DNA of 64,000 nucleotides from Perkinsus olseni. Taxonomy: Eukaryota; Perkinsozoa; Perkinsida; Perkinsidae. The DNA lies in NCBI GenBank assembly GCA_013115135.1, contig JABANP010000009.1:62001-126000 (forward strand), read 5' to 3'. Positions 11,425-22,600 of this stretch are shown in pieces. The translations under genes and the position numbers were made by a program. Every line of letters begins with the position of its first letter. The stretch's first letter is position 1. The notes beneath the pieces are model-generated. The model saw only the letters and a list, made by a program, of their open reading frames with translations, was not told where the DNA came from and made no database searches.

Positions 11425-12835
11425 CTAGGAGGCTGATCGCAACCTATCAAGAAGCAGGACCTTCACCACCACAGCGAGCTCGAAGACCCCTACGTTGTTA
11501 ACCGCAGCATTGGGGACAATAATGTCCGCATTCCGCGCGGATGGCTGGATGAATGCCTCAAACGCTGGCTTCACAAACCTGGGAGACAAACCCGGTCAGG
11601 AGAATCCCAGAGGGGAAAGACAACAAGAATAGACCCGAGCCTAGGGAAAACCGAAAACCGCTCGAAAGGGTACCCGCCATCATCAAAACGACGCTCTAGT
11701 CTCTGTTATTACGCTTCGTATTGAGTTAGAGTAGCATCCACTGAGATGCCTCTCTCTCCACAATCACGCTTGATTCGTCGGACCAGGCAGAGGTCGGCAT
11801 CCTCCTGCGTGAAGACCTTCATGTCTAGCACCTGAGCAGACCCTCTATCAATCACCATGTTGCAACAGAAGACACTCACATCTTGGAGCTCCGGGACGTA
11901 GAGGGCAAAGATTCCCTCCACAATAACGACCTCCACCTTCGCCCCGTGGATGACCGTAGCGTTGTCTGTTCGGGTATGAGAGACGAAGTCGTATTCCGGC
12001 ACGCTAACGAGAGGCAGCAGGTGCTCCCAGGAACCACCAACACGGCGGCCAAATATTACTAGACCACTGGGTCCTTCCGCTTCAACGCCAAGAGATGCTC
12101 CCGCATAAGCGCAAAGTCGAGCCGCTTCGGATCGTCGAAGTTGAAGTCGCCCTGCAACGCCAGCGAGTTTGCCATCGGCTCGGCAGCAGGAGTAATGATC
12201 GTATTACTCTCAGCGCAACCTCATGGTCCTCTCTCGGGATAGAGTCCTGTAGTACTGGTCGGTCGAGAAGGTAACGGTACGAGTCTGGCGAGAGATGGTA
12301 TCAGTATTAACTACACCACTACTCCGAACTACCTTTTTTGCTCCCAACCTCCGCATGATCTCAGCACACAGACTGGTCTTGCCGGCTGCAGAGGCACCAG
12401 CCACGCCGATGACGAAAGTCTCTGGAAAAGAGGCATTGGGCAACTGTGGGGACGGCGACGGTGATGGCGGTGGTGTTGAGACAAATGACGACGGTGCAGG
12501 ATTGAAACCTGCTCATTTACGACCCCGATGAGAAGCTCTATTTTAGAACGGCAGAGCCCGCTCTTACCGGGGACATCCCTAGTAGTAGAAGTCCCATTAG
12601 AGGAAGCTGGCGTTGAGTCCTTCTCGACGCCGTTGACTGCCGAAGTGACCGCCTGAAGGTCGACAGGAGACCATCCACATACTGAGGGCGCCGCCCTCCC
12701 TCCTACCTGGGGCAATTGTAAAGTGTCGGCACCGTCAAAGATGGGGGCGTTGGCGCTGATCTGCTTCACAGTACTGCCTGGTGAACCGACGGACTGATGG
12801 CTGGGCGATAGCAAAACAGACGAGGCCGCACTCAT
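11425..12835 (-). CDS. Uridine kinase (uridine-cytidine kinase)
   Basis: Phosphorylates uridine or cytidine to UMP or CMP in pyrimidine salvage. Seven exons fit: 12835-12707, 12443-12333, 12284-12208, 12151-12060, 12003-11880, 11831-11713 and 11578-11425. The first encodes a Ser/Gly-rich disordered leader. The P-loop is GVAGASAAGKTSL. Other motifs are FSTDQYYRTLSRE (lid and substrate region), FNFDDPKRLDF, PEYDFVSHTR, VVIVEGIFALY (Walker B), KVFTQEDADLCLVRRIKRD (nucleotide lid), VKPAFEAFIQPSARNAD and IIVPN. The exon total is 806 nt, two more than a multiple of three; the break is a GAGAG run at about 12227-12235, just after TLSRE. Uracil phosphoribosyltransferase, fused to this kinase in some eukaryotes, is absent. 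First-exon assignment is the least certain part. Confidence 0.88.
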
Positions 12836-13133
12836 GGCAAATCAGGTAATAATCCACTAAGGAAGTATCCGAGGTCGACCCTTGTCCTCCGCAAATGGCC
12901 CGTTCTAGCTCCTTCTTTCTCGCTAGTAGCATTCAGCGACGGAGCCGAGACGACCTTCGCGATGAAGTCCTTTCGAAGCCAAACCCAACCATTGGCCTCT
13001 TAACCCAAAAAGCCAAATCGATCAGAATGGCGCGCGCGATCGACATTGGTCCGTCACCTGACTCTTCTCCTTCTTCTTCCTCCACGTACGTACTGCAGCA
13101 GGCGCCTCTTCCTCAGGCTTTTTTCTTCAGCCA

Positions 13134-15240
13134 ATGGCAAGTGAAAGTGATATGGCCTTTACATCATCTAACGAGTTGAAGTCGGCCGACGACCCCTCTC
13201 GGAGAAGCCAATTTTGTGCCACGTTACCTTGTATGCGTCAACCCACTGTGCAGGAGGAAGTGGAAGCAGCTGACGCCCAAGAGCATCCCTATGTTCTGTC
13301 CGAGCTGCAAAAAGGCGTCCGAGCTAGCCCTACGAGAGACTTGGGAAGGTGTCACTGGCGACACCCTCTACTATAACGTCTTGAAGTACTGGCACGGCAT
13401 CTACGTTGACATCCAGTCGACCTTGGGCTATCCCAAGTGCAAGGATCTCGACCTGCCAGCTGACCCTAAGGAGGTCACGATCCTCAACGTCATGGACTAC
13501 TACCATCAGGCCTTCCCTGAGGCCCCGCAGCCCGAAGACGTCCGCAATTGGAGCTCTATGGGTCAGCGGAAGAAGCAGATGACCGGTACTATCATCAGGC
13601 AGTGTGGCGGTCTCCTCTGGGAACTGACTGTGTTAGAGGATCTGCAGCATCCGCATGGTAATAATAGAGGAAACAGACAGACTTCGGGTTTTTAGCGGAT
13701 GGCGGACTCAGCGCACCTTTTTCGCAGGTCAACGGTCGACCGGCTCACAACGGCACCACGATATGGTTGGCCACCGCTTCTATCTGATAGACTGGCGGGG
13801 TGCTCTCAAGATCGGCGACCATCTGCAATTCGTCGCCTTCCCGAACCCCTCGGTGGACGAGCGTGGCAAGCTCCCCCACGTACTCAAGGTACGATATGCT
13901 TTCTCGCTACCGCTGTTGTCATGCGCTGCTGCAGGTTCTGGATGACCGCGTCAACCCTCCCCATCGTCAGCCAGAGCGAGCGCAGGATACTTCTAATGTC
14001 ACCCATGGTCAATCGGCCGAGCGGCAGCAACAGAGAATGTCAGCCTCCACCGTCAACGGGGCGTAAGTTGGGAGGGTCTCTGTCGCATCGGGATTACCTG
14101 TCTACGGGATAGACCCGTAGGATGCTTATTACTCCGACTTGTTGTTCAGGAGTCGAGGCTATAGTAGAGGCGCAGACTCTTACTACAGAGGGCCTATCCC
14201 GTCTTACAGAGATCAGCGTCAGCCAATCGACCCAGCATGGGGACAGCACTCTCAACAGCGACGACCACCAGCAGCAGCAAGCCGTCCGCAGTACGACATT
14301 AATGCCAAGGATAGCATGCAACGGCCATTCGGAGTGGATTCGGGAAGCATATGGAGGAATGATAAAGTGCCGTCTAGGGCAAGCCAGTATCACACCACGC
14401 CGTCCGGTGGTAGTGGTGGCGTTCCCGCCATCGCCCAGCAAGGTAATAGGGTTCCATCGTACCGAATCTTCCGACTCTGTCGTTTATACAGATGCAGCCG
14501 GGAGCTCCTCGCCGGATGATGGTCGTCGTGCAGCAGCGGTTCCTTCGAGCAGCAGCAGAAGCAAATCCCCCGATGAGAAGAAGAAGGCGTTCTCGCCAGA
14601 AGTCGGATCGCTGGTTGACTCCGCAGTGGCGCCCCCACCTGGGTTCGAAGATCTGCCCGACGACACGCACCTCTGCCTGGGTCAATTAGCCCAGCTCCTC
14701 ACCGCGGCAGCTAACAAGGAGGTCCCGCCCACCCCTCAGGCCCCAACTCTCGAGCCTAAGATACCCGAGAATGTCCATCCGAGTCCGAGCCCGGCAGTGC
14801 CTGCTGCAAGAAGGCCCGATTGGATACCCGACACTCCGGCTAGCCCACTGTACCTCCATCGAGATATGAACTTCGGCCAGACGCCCAACCCGCTGGTCCA
14901 GTTCTTGCAGATGCAGGCTGCTGCAGGGGCGGCTGGTCAGATCCCTCCGACGGTGACGTCTTCTCGTGGCTCCTACGGCACTGCAGCTCCTCCCCCGATG
15001 GCAACTCCTTTCATGCCGATGGGTGGACCGCCACCACAAGCAGCGGCTGCAGTCGGGTTGGACGGTGACTTGGCCGGCCTGGCAGCGTGGGGCGCGTCCT
15101 GGCCGTCCTCTGTGCCCTCTGGCATGTCCAAGCGGCAGAGCACGAGTCAGCCTCCTACCCCTATACAGGAGGAAACGGTTGATGAAGAAGGTGAAGTCTG
15201 TGCACCCCCTTCGAGTCACCAACAACAACAACGGCAGTAG
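13134..15240 (+). CDS. Zinc-ribbon protein with long disordered Gln/Pro/Ser tail
   Basis: No known family recognised. After about 27 residues comes RYLVCVNPLCRRKWK, then MFCPSCKKA: a CX4C and CX2C set 18 residues apart that could bind one zinc. A folded-looking region follows (YYNVLKYWHGIYVDIQ, IRQCGGLLWELTVLED, then after an intron HRFYLIDWRGALKIGDHLQF). The rest is disordered and rich in Arg, Ser, Gln and Pro, with PPPGFEDLPDD, and ends HQQQQRQ at 15240. A stop seen at 14064-14066 lies inside a strong GTAAGT donor, so I join the tail exons (from 14149) to the same gene. One +1 shift is needed at CAATTTTGTG (13209-13220), or the true start lies upstream. The RNA-related look of the tail is only suggestive. 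Confidence 0.5.
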
Positions 15241-15958
15241 TGTCCCCTATCGCAATGGCGCGTAGAAGGAATCACTTATCCACAGTGAGAAGAAGAGGAA
15301 GAAGGGAAGCCCATCCTAGGCGGTTGAGGCCCTCTCTTAGCCACCCTATGTTCGTATCGTTGTACATATTAATATTGGAAACCTTGTCCCTCGGCCACTT
15401 CTCGAGCCTCCTCGTCGTCGCCTCTTGTCATCGGCTTCTACGTTGAGAAGCCTAACGAATCGGTATGCCCTCCGCCCTCGTCGCTGCTGCATCCCCGTCA
15501 TTACTCGGGGGAGGGAGGCCTTCACGGCCCTCCAACTTACTACTACCGCACTTCATCATGCGCAAGCCCTACCGTCTTGTCTCTCACTACTACCCCTTGC
15601 TTGCCGCCCCCTTTGATGACCTATCCGGCTTCAGCTTCCTCTTCTTTCTCTCCTGCCATTACTGCCGTTGCTGGGCCCTGCTCGTTGGGGTTGCCACTGT
15701 CGCCACCTCCTAGCGCTGCTGTTTATGTGTTTTTCTATGCTTCGACCTTGGACGGCGTCGTGCCGTTGGTGGATTATTCCTGGTCAGGCGCTCCCCTGTC
15801 TTGGATACCTCTCCTTGAGGTCAAGTCTTATAGTTGTGATGGTTGTCGCTGCTGCTGCTGCTGCCCACGCCTGTCTCCCCATTGCACCATATTTCTCAAG
15901 TACCCTTTCGTAACCGTTGATGCGCTGGCGTCTTGTTTTGGCATGGCTCTCTTGCTGA
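15241..15958. other. Spacer with CTG runs
   Basis: No supported exon. It contains a run of CTG triplets near 15845-15862. Long plus-strand frames here are Leu/Cys/Ser rich, as expected from CTG-rich DNA, and are not taken as genes. Confidence 0.4.
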
Positions 15959-15961
15959 TTG

Positions 15962-18392
15962 ATGATGTCCTTCGCAGCTCCTCTTCCTCTCATGGGCTCG
16001 TCGACTCGGTCCCGGACGAGATCGAGGTCCCCAGCGGGCAGCGGCAGCACCGTCGAGAGCACTGCCTCTGCTGCTGCTGCTGATCCCCCACGGGGCGAGG
16101 GCCGAGTCCGGGGATCGATGGCCGATGATGTCGTCCCCGCCCCTCGTCCCGTCATCAACGCCAGAGGTCTCGAAGCCGCGATGGCGGAGTAGAGCGTCGC
16201 CGCCGAAGCTCCACGGATGAGGTAGGTCCAACTGCTTCCTTTTTCTGTGCTAATCGCTTGCCGCTTTGCTCAGCACTACTACCGAGAAGGCGGAGGCAGC
16301 GGCAGTAGCTCTCGTCGGAATCGGTATGGGTCCAGAGAGCCTCGGGGATCCTCACCCTCTCGAGGATACTCCTTCTACCCTGAAGACAGGCATAGAAGGC
16401 GGGAGGGCGACAACTACAGGCGGCGGGACAGCAGCGACTATCGGCGACGTGATGGTGACGACTATCGGCGACGTGATGGTGACGACTATCGGCGACGTGA
16501 TGGCGACGACTACCGTAGGCGTGATAGCGAGGACTACAGGCCGAGGTAAGATTGGTCGTTCTGCCAGCGTTCAGGGCGGCACGTCCCGTTTCAGGCGGCG
16601 AGAAGACCGTTCTGACCGGCCAGGCGGTGGAGGATCCTACTACGACGTCCGCACCTCTCGAGCTCCCTCCGACTCTTCCTCTCTGCACTACGTCAACAGC
16701 AGCTCTCGAGAGACTGGTGGCAGCAGAGACGTCCTGCGACCCGACAAGCGGGGCGACTTGCGTACCCGCACGGATGACAATCAAACACATCACAGTCGTG
16801 GAGATAGTCGCCCTCGCCACCGAGAGTCCAGCCGTCACTCTCCTAAGCGGCAGGTTGGGCCGGAGGAGTCTCCTACCAGCCCACCTCTGGATGCTAAGGC
16901 TCAGCCCGTCGTCTCTGCCCGGAAGCCCAAGCCAGTGGTTGAGTTCGGCAAGGCCATACGGCAGGACCCCCGAGCTACTGTTCAGAAGGGCAACGTGTTG
17001 GAGCTGAGCTGCGACTGCCCCCGGAAGTATGTGCCTGATGCTGTTGCACGACCACTACGCGAACCGGCATGGCTATCTAGCGTCAAGTGGGGAGAGGCTA
17101 CTTTCGAGGAGCGCATCTTGTTAAGGCGCGAATTCGCTCCACGGGCTGTTGCCAACGCCCGGGGTCAGACGGCAGTGGCACCGACGGTGTCCTACGGTTC
17201 TGCAGCAGTGGATGGGGCTTGGCATGAGACATGGCCCAACGACGTCGACTGCCGGATAATTTGCGTGCTGCGATTACCCGAGTTGGTCACGTCGGACGAC
17301 ACCTTCTTGCGCGCCGCCAGGGAGGCTATTCCTCGGCATTTGCGGGCGCGTGACGCCCTTGAGAAAGCTGTGGTCGTCAGAGCTTCTGGTCTCGGTGGCT
17401 CGGTCATTCCGGCTAAATGCGGTTACCTGGCTTTCCGTTCACGCCGTGACGCTCGAGAGTGTTGGTCCCTTCGGCATCTCAAACTGTATGGTTACGTATG
17501 CCCGCTTATTGCAGATCCGACGGCCTTCAGAACACTTTGTCAAATTGCATTGGTTTTGAAACTTTATGAGGGCCACTCGGTCGGCGCTACTACTGGTCTT
17601 GCAGCCCGACCAGTCCCGGAGTCCAGCCCTTCGGCGGCCCCAGCGCCCTCGCCACAAGTTGGCATCACCAGCACTAAGTTCGGTGGTGGGTTGTCCTCGA
17701 GGAAGCCTTTACCCAGCGCTACTCGGGGAACTGAAAACAGCGGTGTATCTGGTGGCAGCACTTCTCGCGGTCGGTTTGTCCTTCGAGGTCTTAAGGAGGG
17801 CCTAGAGCGGCTTAAAGGCCCGCCTGTCGAAGCCTGTGGTGACTTCTCGGCGAGCGCGGTCCGCTACAATCGCCTTGACCAACGTGATGGCGCTGTTGTT
17901 GGGAGGACCGAGTATGTTCGGGCCGAGACCTCCTCCGATGGTCAGAGCCAGAAGCTCAACATTGGCCTCACCAAGGACCGCAACGTGGTGGTGTTGGAGA
18001 CCAACGATGACACCACTCTGGCAGATTGGCGGCCCGAATGGGTTTTTAGAGACTGGAGCTGGGGTTGTCGCCCAATGTCCGTAGCCCTAGCTGAGAAGAA
18101 GTCTGCGGAGAGAGAGATAGACCCGGCCGAGCTCTCCGATTACAGTACTTACAGCGCCCCAGATATGAGTGTGTTCAAGCCCGTTCGACCGGTAGCGTTG
18201 GCGGGAGGTACGTCACCGCAGAGCAAGGCCCGATCAGCTGCGACTAGTCGAAAGAGCAAGAAGTCGAGGAAGAAGGAGAAGAAGAAACGAAGGACTAGTC
18301 ATGATCTGGCTGCTAAGCTTGCTGCAGAAGTGAAGGCTGACGGCTCTACTGTCAAGGCAACCTCTGGAGCAAGAGTGCAAGCTGGAGGCTGA
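15962..18392 (+). CDS. Arg/Ser-rich protein with DYRRRDGD repeats
   Basis: No known family recognised. The N-terminal exon (from about 15962, start uncertain) reads STRSRTRSRSPAGSGS and ends in RRRRSSTDE at 16221. After an intron (16222-16273) the frame HYYREGGGSGSSSRR runs into four DYRRRDGD-type repeats. It then continues from 16568 as RFRRREDRSDRPGG and a long region to TGA at 18390-18392. The middle of the last exon (about 17000-17600) looks folded, with Leu and Cys spacing (CRIICVLRLPELV, LKLYGYVCPLIAD). The C-terminus is strongly basic (KSKKSRKKEKKKRR), like a nuclear localisation signal. RS dipeptides suggest a splicing or nuclear role, by inference only. The 16546-16567 step is either a 22-nt intron or a +1 slip. 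Confidence 0.55.
16436..16531 (+). repeat. 24-bp in-frame tandem repeat
   Basis: Four head-to-tail copies of a 24-bp unit, each encoding DYRRRDGD with slight drift (the last copy gives DYRRRDSE). It lies in the RS-rich gene and keeps its frame. Confidence 0.85.
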
Positions 18393-18675
18393 TTGACCTC
18401 CTCGTCATATGCCTTTGTATAAGATGTGTTGTACCATATTGAACCATTGCTACGCTACTGCATACGGACTAGTATAGTGTTGCTTTTTAGTATGGGGATG
18501 GGAGTAGTCTGTGGGGTGTGTTCCGCGGTTCTACTGCCATGGGTAACGAGGGCTAGTGCAGGAATTGGTGTGAGGGCGGTGTGGACATCTCATCACGGTC
18601 AGCGAATATCGCCTGATTAATTCCAGCCATTGGCTCGTGCTCGCCTGCAAATTGTCTCCTTTGACAAGACACACT
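18393..18675. other. Spacer before the minisatellite
   Basis: Downstream of the Arg/Ser-rich gene. No gene, RNA or regulatory site could be supported. Confidence 0.4.
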
Positions 18676-19205
18676 GTCACCAGTCCCCAACGGCAGCATC
18701 ACCAGTCCCCAACGGCAGTGTCACCAGTCACCAAGGGCGGTGTCACCAGTCACCAAGGGCAGTGTCACCAGTCACCAAGGGCAGTGTCACCAGTCACCAA
18801 GGGTACTGTCACAAGTCATCAAGGGCAGTGTCACCAGTCACCAAGGGGAGTGTCACCAGTCACCAATGGCAATATCACCAGTCACCAAGAGGAGTGTCAC
18901 CAGTCACCCAGGGCAGTGTCACCAGTCACCAAGGGGAGTGTCACCAGTCATCAAGGGCAGTGTCACCAGTCACCAAGGGGAGTGTCCCCAGCCACCAATG
19001 GCAATATCACCAGTCACCAAGAGGAGTGTCACCAGTCACCCAGGGCAGTGTCACCAGTCACCAAGGGGAGTGTCACCAGTCACCCAGGGCAGTGTCACCA
19101 GTCACCAAGGGGAGTGTCACCAGTCACCAAGGGGAGTGTCACCAGTCACCAAGGGCAGTGTCACCAGCCACCAGTGGCAGTATCACCAGTCACCAAGGGC
19201 CGCCT
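18676..19205. repeat. 22-bp minisatellite with 132-bp higher-order period
   Basis: About 24 head-to-tail copies of a 22-bp unit with core CACCAGTCACCAAGGGCAGT. The first copies carry CCCCAACGGCAG, and others carry AGGGGAG, AGAGGAG or ATGGCAATAT variants. The variant CCAATGGCAATATC recurs at 18863 and 18995, exactly six units (132 bp) apart, with the intervening variants in the same order. This indicates amplification of a six-unit block. Because 22 is not a multiple of three and the unit lacks stops, all three plus frames stay open; they are not genes. Confidence 0.93.
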
Positions 19206-19650
19206 CCCAAGATCTCTACATCTCACGCTACTGTGCTCATTTCGCTAAGTCACGTTGGTGTTATCATCGATCAGCTCGAGTTGTTTCAGGGAGTGCCTTC
19301 GAGACTCGCTAGAATCTGCGTTCGCTCAACAGCAATCAAGCGATGCCGAACGATTAAGTGTCTCGAAACTCCACCACGGCGTGAGCCGCTGCTATCGTAT
19401 ACTAGAATATCTCGCTCACAGGCTGTGAGTCACAGCACTTGGCGTCATTCGCTATTCTGGTCTGTGAGTTCCGCAAATACGAGTGTGTGCGAGTTTTTGT
19501 TGTCCAGCGCCGATTCCGGCTTAGTTAGACTCTTGCCGATGTGCTGATGTGCACGGATGAGCTGCTACGAACTGATTCTCTTTCCCACTCATAACGCAGA
19601 ACCAATGAGGGCAACCACAACTTGGGGATGTGCATGACAGACAATGACCA
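19206..19650. other. Spacer between minisatellite and dynein 3' end
   Basis: No supported gene. It contains a short inverted repeat, CTCACA...TGTGAG, near 19412-19426. Confidence 0.4.
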
Positions 19651-22600
19651 TCAACTGTCCAGTTGAGTCAACATTGCTACTCCTCGCTTAATCCAATGGG
19701 CTTGAGGAATCTCACTCGGCAGGCGCATGTACATTACGAAATTCGTACCTGATGAGATCATCATTGTACTGAGTCTCAGCGGAGAATGCCGCCCCAGGAG
19801 AGCGGGAGAGAGGATGGCCTTACTGTGACCGGTGGTGGCGAGTACTCCTCTCCTGCTGCTGATCTTATACCTGCGATTGTACACGGTGTAATGAGCGTGA
19901 ACTTGAACTACTAAAGCCTACAGTGGACAGTTGTAATGTGGGTAGTCCAGATTCATTTCCGATCCCACCATGGGCTTCAACCACAATCTGGGAGCTTCAA
20001 CGAACAGAACCTGCGCCCGGAACTGTGAAACAGACAAGTGCCGAGACGCTCACTTTCGGATCACTCTCGGCTAGAGTCCACGCATCCTCTGACCATTTGC
20101 AGCCTTCAATGAAGAGTCCATGGCTGAATGAGAGCAATGCCTGTTTTGTTCCTCTAGACTTACTGAGTCTCACATATAGACACCGTCCTCGGGGGCCTTT
20201 TCCGGCGTGCCGCTGACAACTTCGAAGTCGAAGTCCACGGTATCAATAGGGATTGTATACCTGCTTGATAGCTCTCGAAAAATGCTACGAAGGAATAAAA
20301 ATCTTGCTTTCTTGCGTAATTTTGTAACGCTCCAGTCGTGAAGGCTTGTGTAAAGAAGAATCCAGAAAACCAAAACAAGTGAGGTGTCTTGCCGCCGTCG
20401 ACCCACGACTGGAAGTTTCGGAGCCTGGAGAATGTACACGGCAGTTGGAGACAGCAGAATGGCATGAACTCTGACCGTTCAATGAGGTCATTGACGTAAC
20501 TGCCGAGGGGCTTCAATGACGGGTAGGACTTGGCCATCCACATCTCGGGCGTCCCTGAGCCCAGAAATGAAGCGAGGCAGCCCTTCCTGTGGCAGTCGCT
20601 TCCTACGGCCATCGTTGATCGAGTGGAATGCCGCCTCCAGCTGGGGCGACATGAGTATGAGTCCTTTCACTGCTTTTTGTATGTCCGCCAGGGACTCACG
20701 AATAACATTGATCAAACCATTGTATCTGTCATTGTGACTCCACTGTGTCGGCACCTGACGCCGCTTCCCAACCTAGTAAGCTCCTGTGCCAGGACGGTAT
20801 TCATACTCTCAGTGTAGGTCATAGGGAAGGACTCCTGGACGTCTTCCACCTGCGACCAAAACCGCTGGCGAGTCCACTCGATCGTCCGGAGCAGGCTCTC
20901 ACCCTCCACGGCTTGGGCATTCGTTGCAGGATATCCGCACTGATGGCGCCGACCACCTCCTCCGGGCTCATGCTGCCGCCTCCAGCTCCTCCACTTTGAG
21001 AACCCTAGGCGCCACTGCCGTACAGAGGGATAGGTAAGCTGCAGGACTCACCATTAGTAGGGCCGCCTTCATCAGGTCGAATGCCTCGTTCTGCTCCTTA
21101 GTCAAGTTAGCGTTGGGGTGGAATCCGAAAACTCGAGGATCAGTGATCGCAGGGAGGCTTCTGATGGCTTCCAGGACTGCAGGTGGCGAGAGAAGTGAGA
21201 GGCACGGCTTAGCGGCGAGGTGCCTTACAGTCTTCGTAGCTGCCATCGCCGTCGGGCGGGCGATACTGTGGGCACTCTGGAGTGTACGAGTATCTGTTCG
21301 AACAGGTCAATTGATCGCGACGAAGGCGTATACGCGAAAGCAGGCCTTACTCCTCATCGAAGGCTTTGGCTGTGAAGTAGTCAGCAAGTAGTGTCATGAT
21401 GAGACGACGGTCCTTGTCATCCGTCACCCTCCCACCATAATTGCATTCACCTGAGTTCGCCTGACAGAAAACCTCAGACCGAGATACACCCACCGGTGAG
21501 GTAGTTGAGGGCCTTGAATGGGACCTCGCTGGCCGCGTACTCATTAATGAACATCTGGAGCTGAAGGACCTGACCGCGGAGAAGACTCGCTGTAGCATCG
21601 CAGGACCAAGCCTACCGATATGCGCATGTCAGAGTCGGTGAACTCATACGGGATGTTCCAACCAAGCGGGCCGAACAGACGGCGCTCCTGCAGCACAGCA
21701 TGGAAGAAGCAGAGCGAGTACAGCAGCTTCTTGAAGTGCCAAGGTTTGACACCTGACGTCGTGACCATCGCTGAACGGTCGAGTGCAGAAGACGTACATT
21801 TCTCCTCGAAGAACTCTGCGTCGCAGATTGGGTCTGTAAGGAAGGAGCCCATGAGGTTGGAGCGGAGACCCTTCGGAGGCTCATTCGTCATCTTCACGCC
21901 ATTCTGGAGGATCGCCACGGGGAACTGGGGGCTGGGGTAGCTGGTCAGCCACAACCTGAGCGGCAGGGAGTCGACTAACTTTAACGACAGCGGAGCGAAC
22001 CTGTAGTTCCGGTGGGTATTTTTGGGGTCCATCGTCTCCAGCTTCCGCTCGAGCTTCGGCATCCACGACGTACAGAGGTGGCAGTTCTGCAGCACCACCC
22101 AGGAGCCTGAGAATGGAATGCAGGGCGTTGAGGGTCCGAAGTGACCTCACCTTCTCGCATGCCGGCATCGATCATCTGCTCGGCTCGGGGACCCTGACAG
22201 CGACCGGAGTTGGTCGAGGTGATGTGACAGGCGTAGTTCTTACCTGTCCTTGGCCTAGAGAGATCGACTTGAACTCCATGTTCTGGTCCGAAGCGAACTT
22301 GGACAGAGCGGCGAACGGGTCGGAGCCGGGCGAGAGTACCTGGCGAGACGGCGGTGGCGGCTGCTCGATTGGCATGGACGGCGTTACGAAGATGAGAGGG
22401 GTGAGGTTGGATGAATCGGCATAGCTGCTTGCGAGGTCGAAGGGCGGCGGTGTGATGAAGGATTCACCTGAGAGGCGACTCTTGAGAACAGCAGCACGGG
22501 CAGCAGGCTGGACCTACCGAGGTTGTTGGCGACGAACCCCATTATGGCGGGCACGAGCTTGTCGGGCCGAAGACATCTTAGAACCTGTGCTCGGGTGCGA

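Noticed and set aside
14064..14066. Stop codon ending the zinc-ribbon gene
   Set aside because: It sits inside GTAAGTTGGG, a strong donor. Splicing to 14149 continues the protein in phase.
16266..16545. N-terminal part of the 708-codon frame
   Set aside because: In this stretch the overlapping frame with DYRRRDGD repeats is the coding one; the other gives a Thr/Val/Gly shadow.
18676..19205. CRISPR array
   Set aside because: The units are contiguous, with no unique spacers, in eukaryotic DNA.
18630..19547. Three overlapping long frames rich in Ser, Pro, Val and His
   Set aside because: They come from a stop-free 22-bp repeat read in three phases; no frame is favoured.
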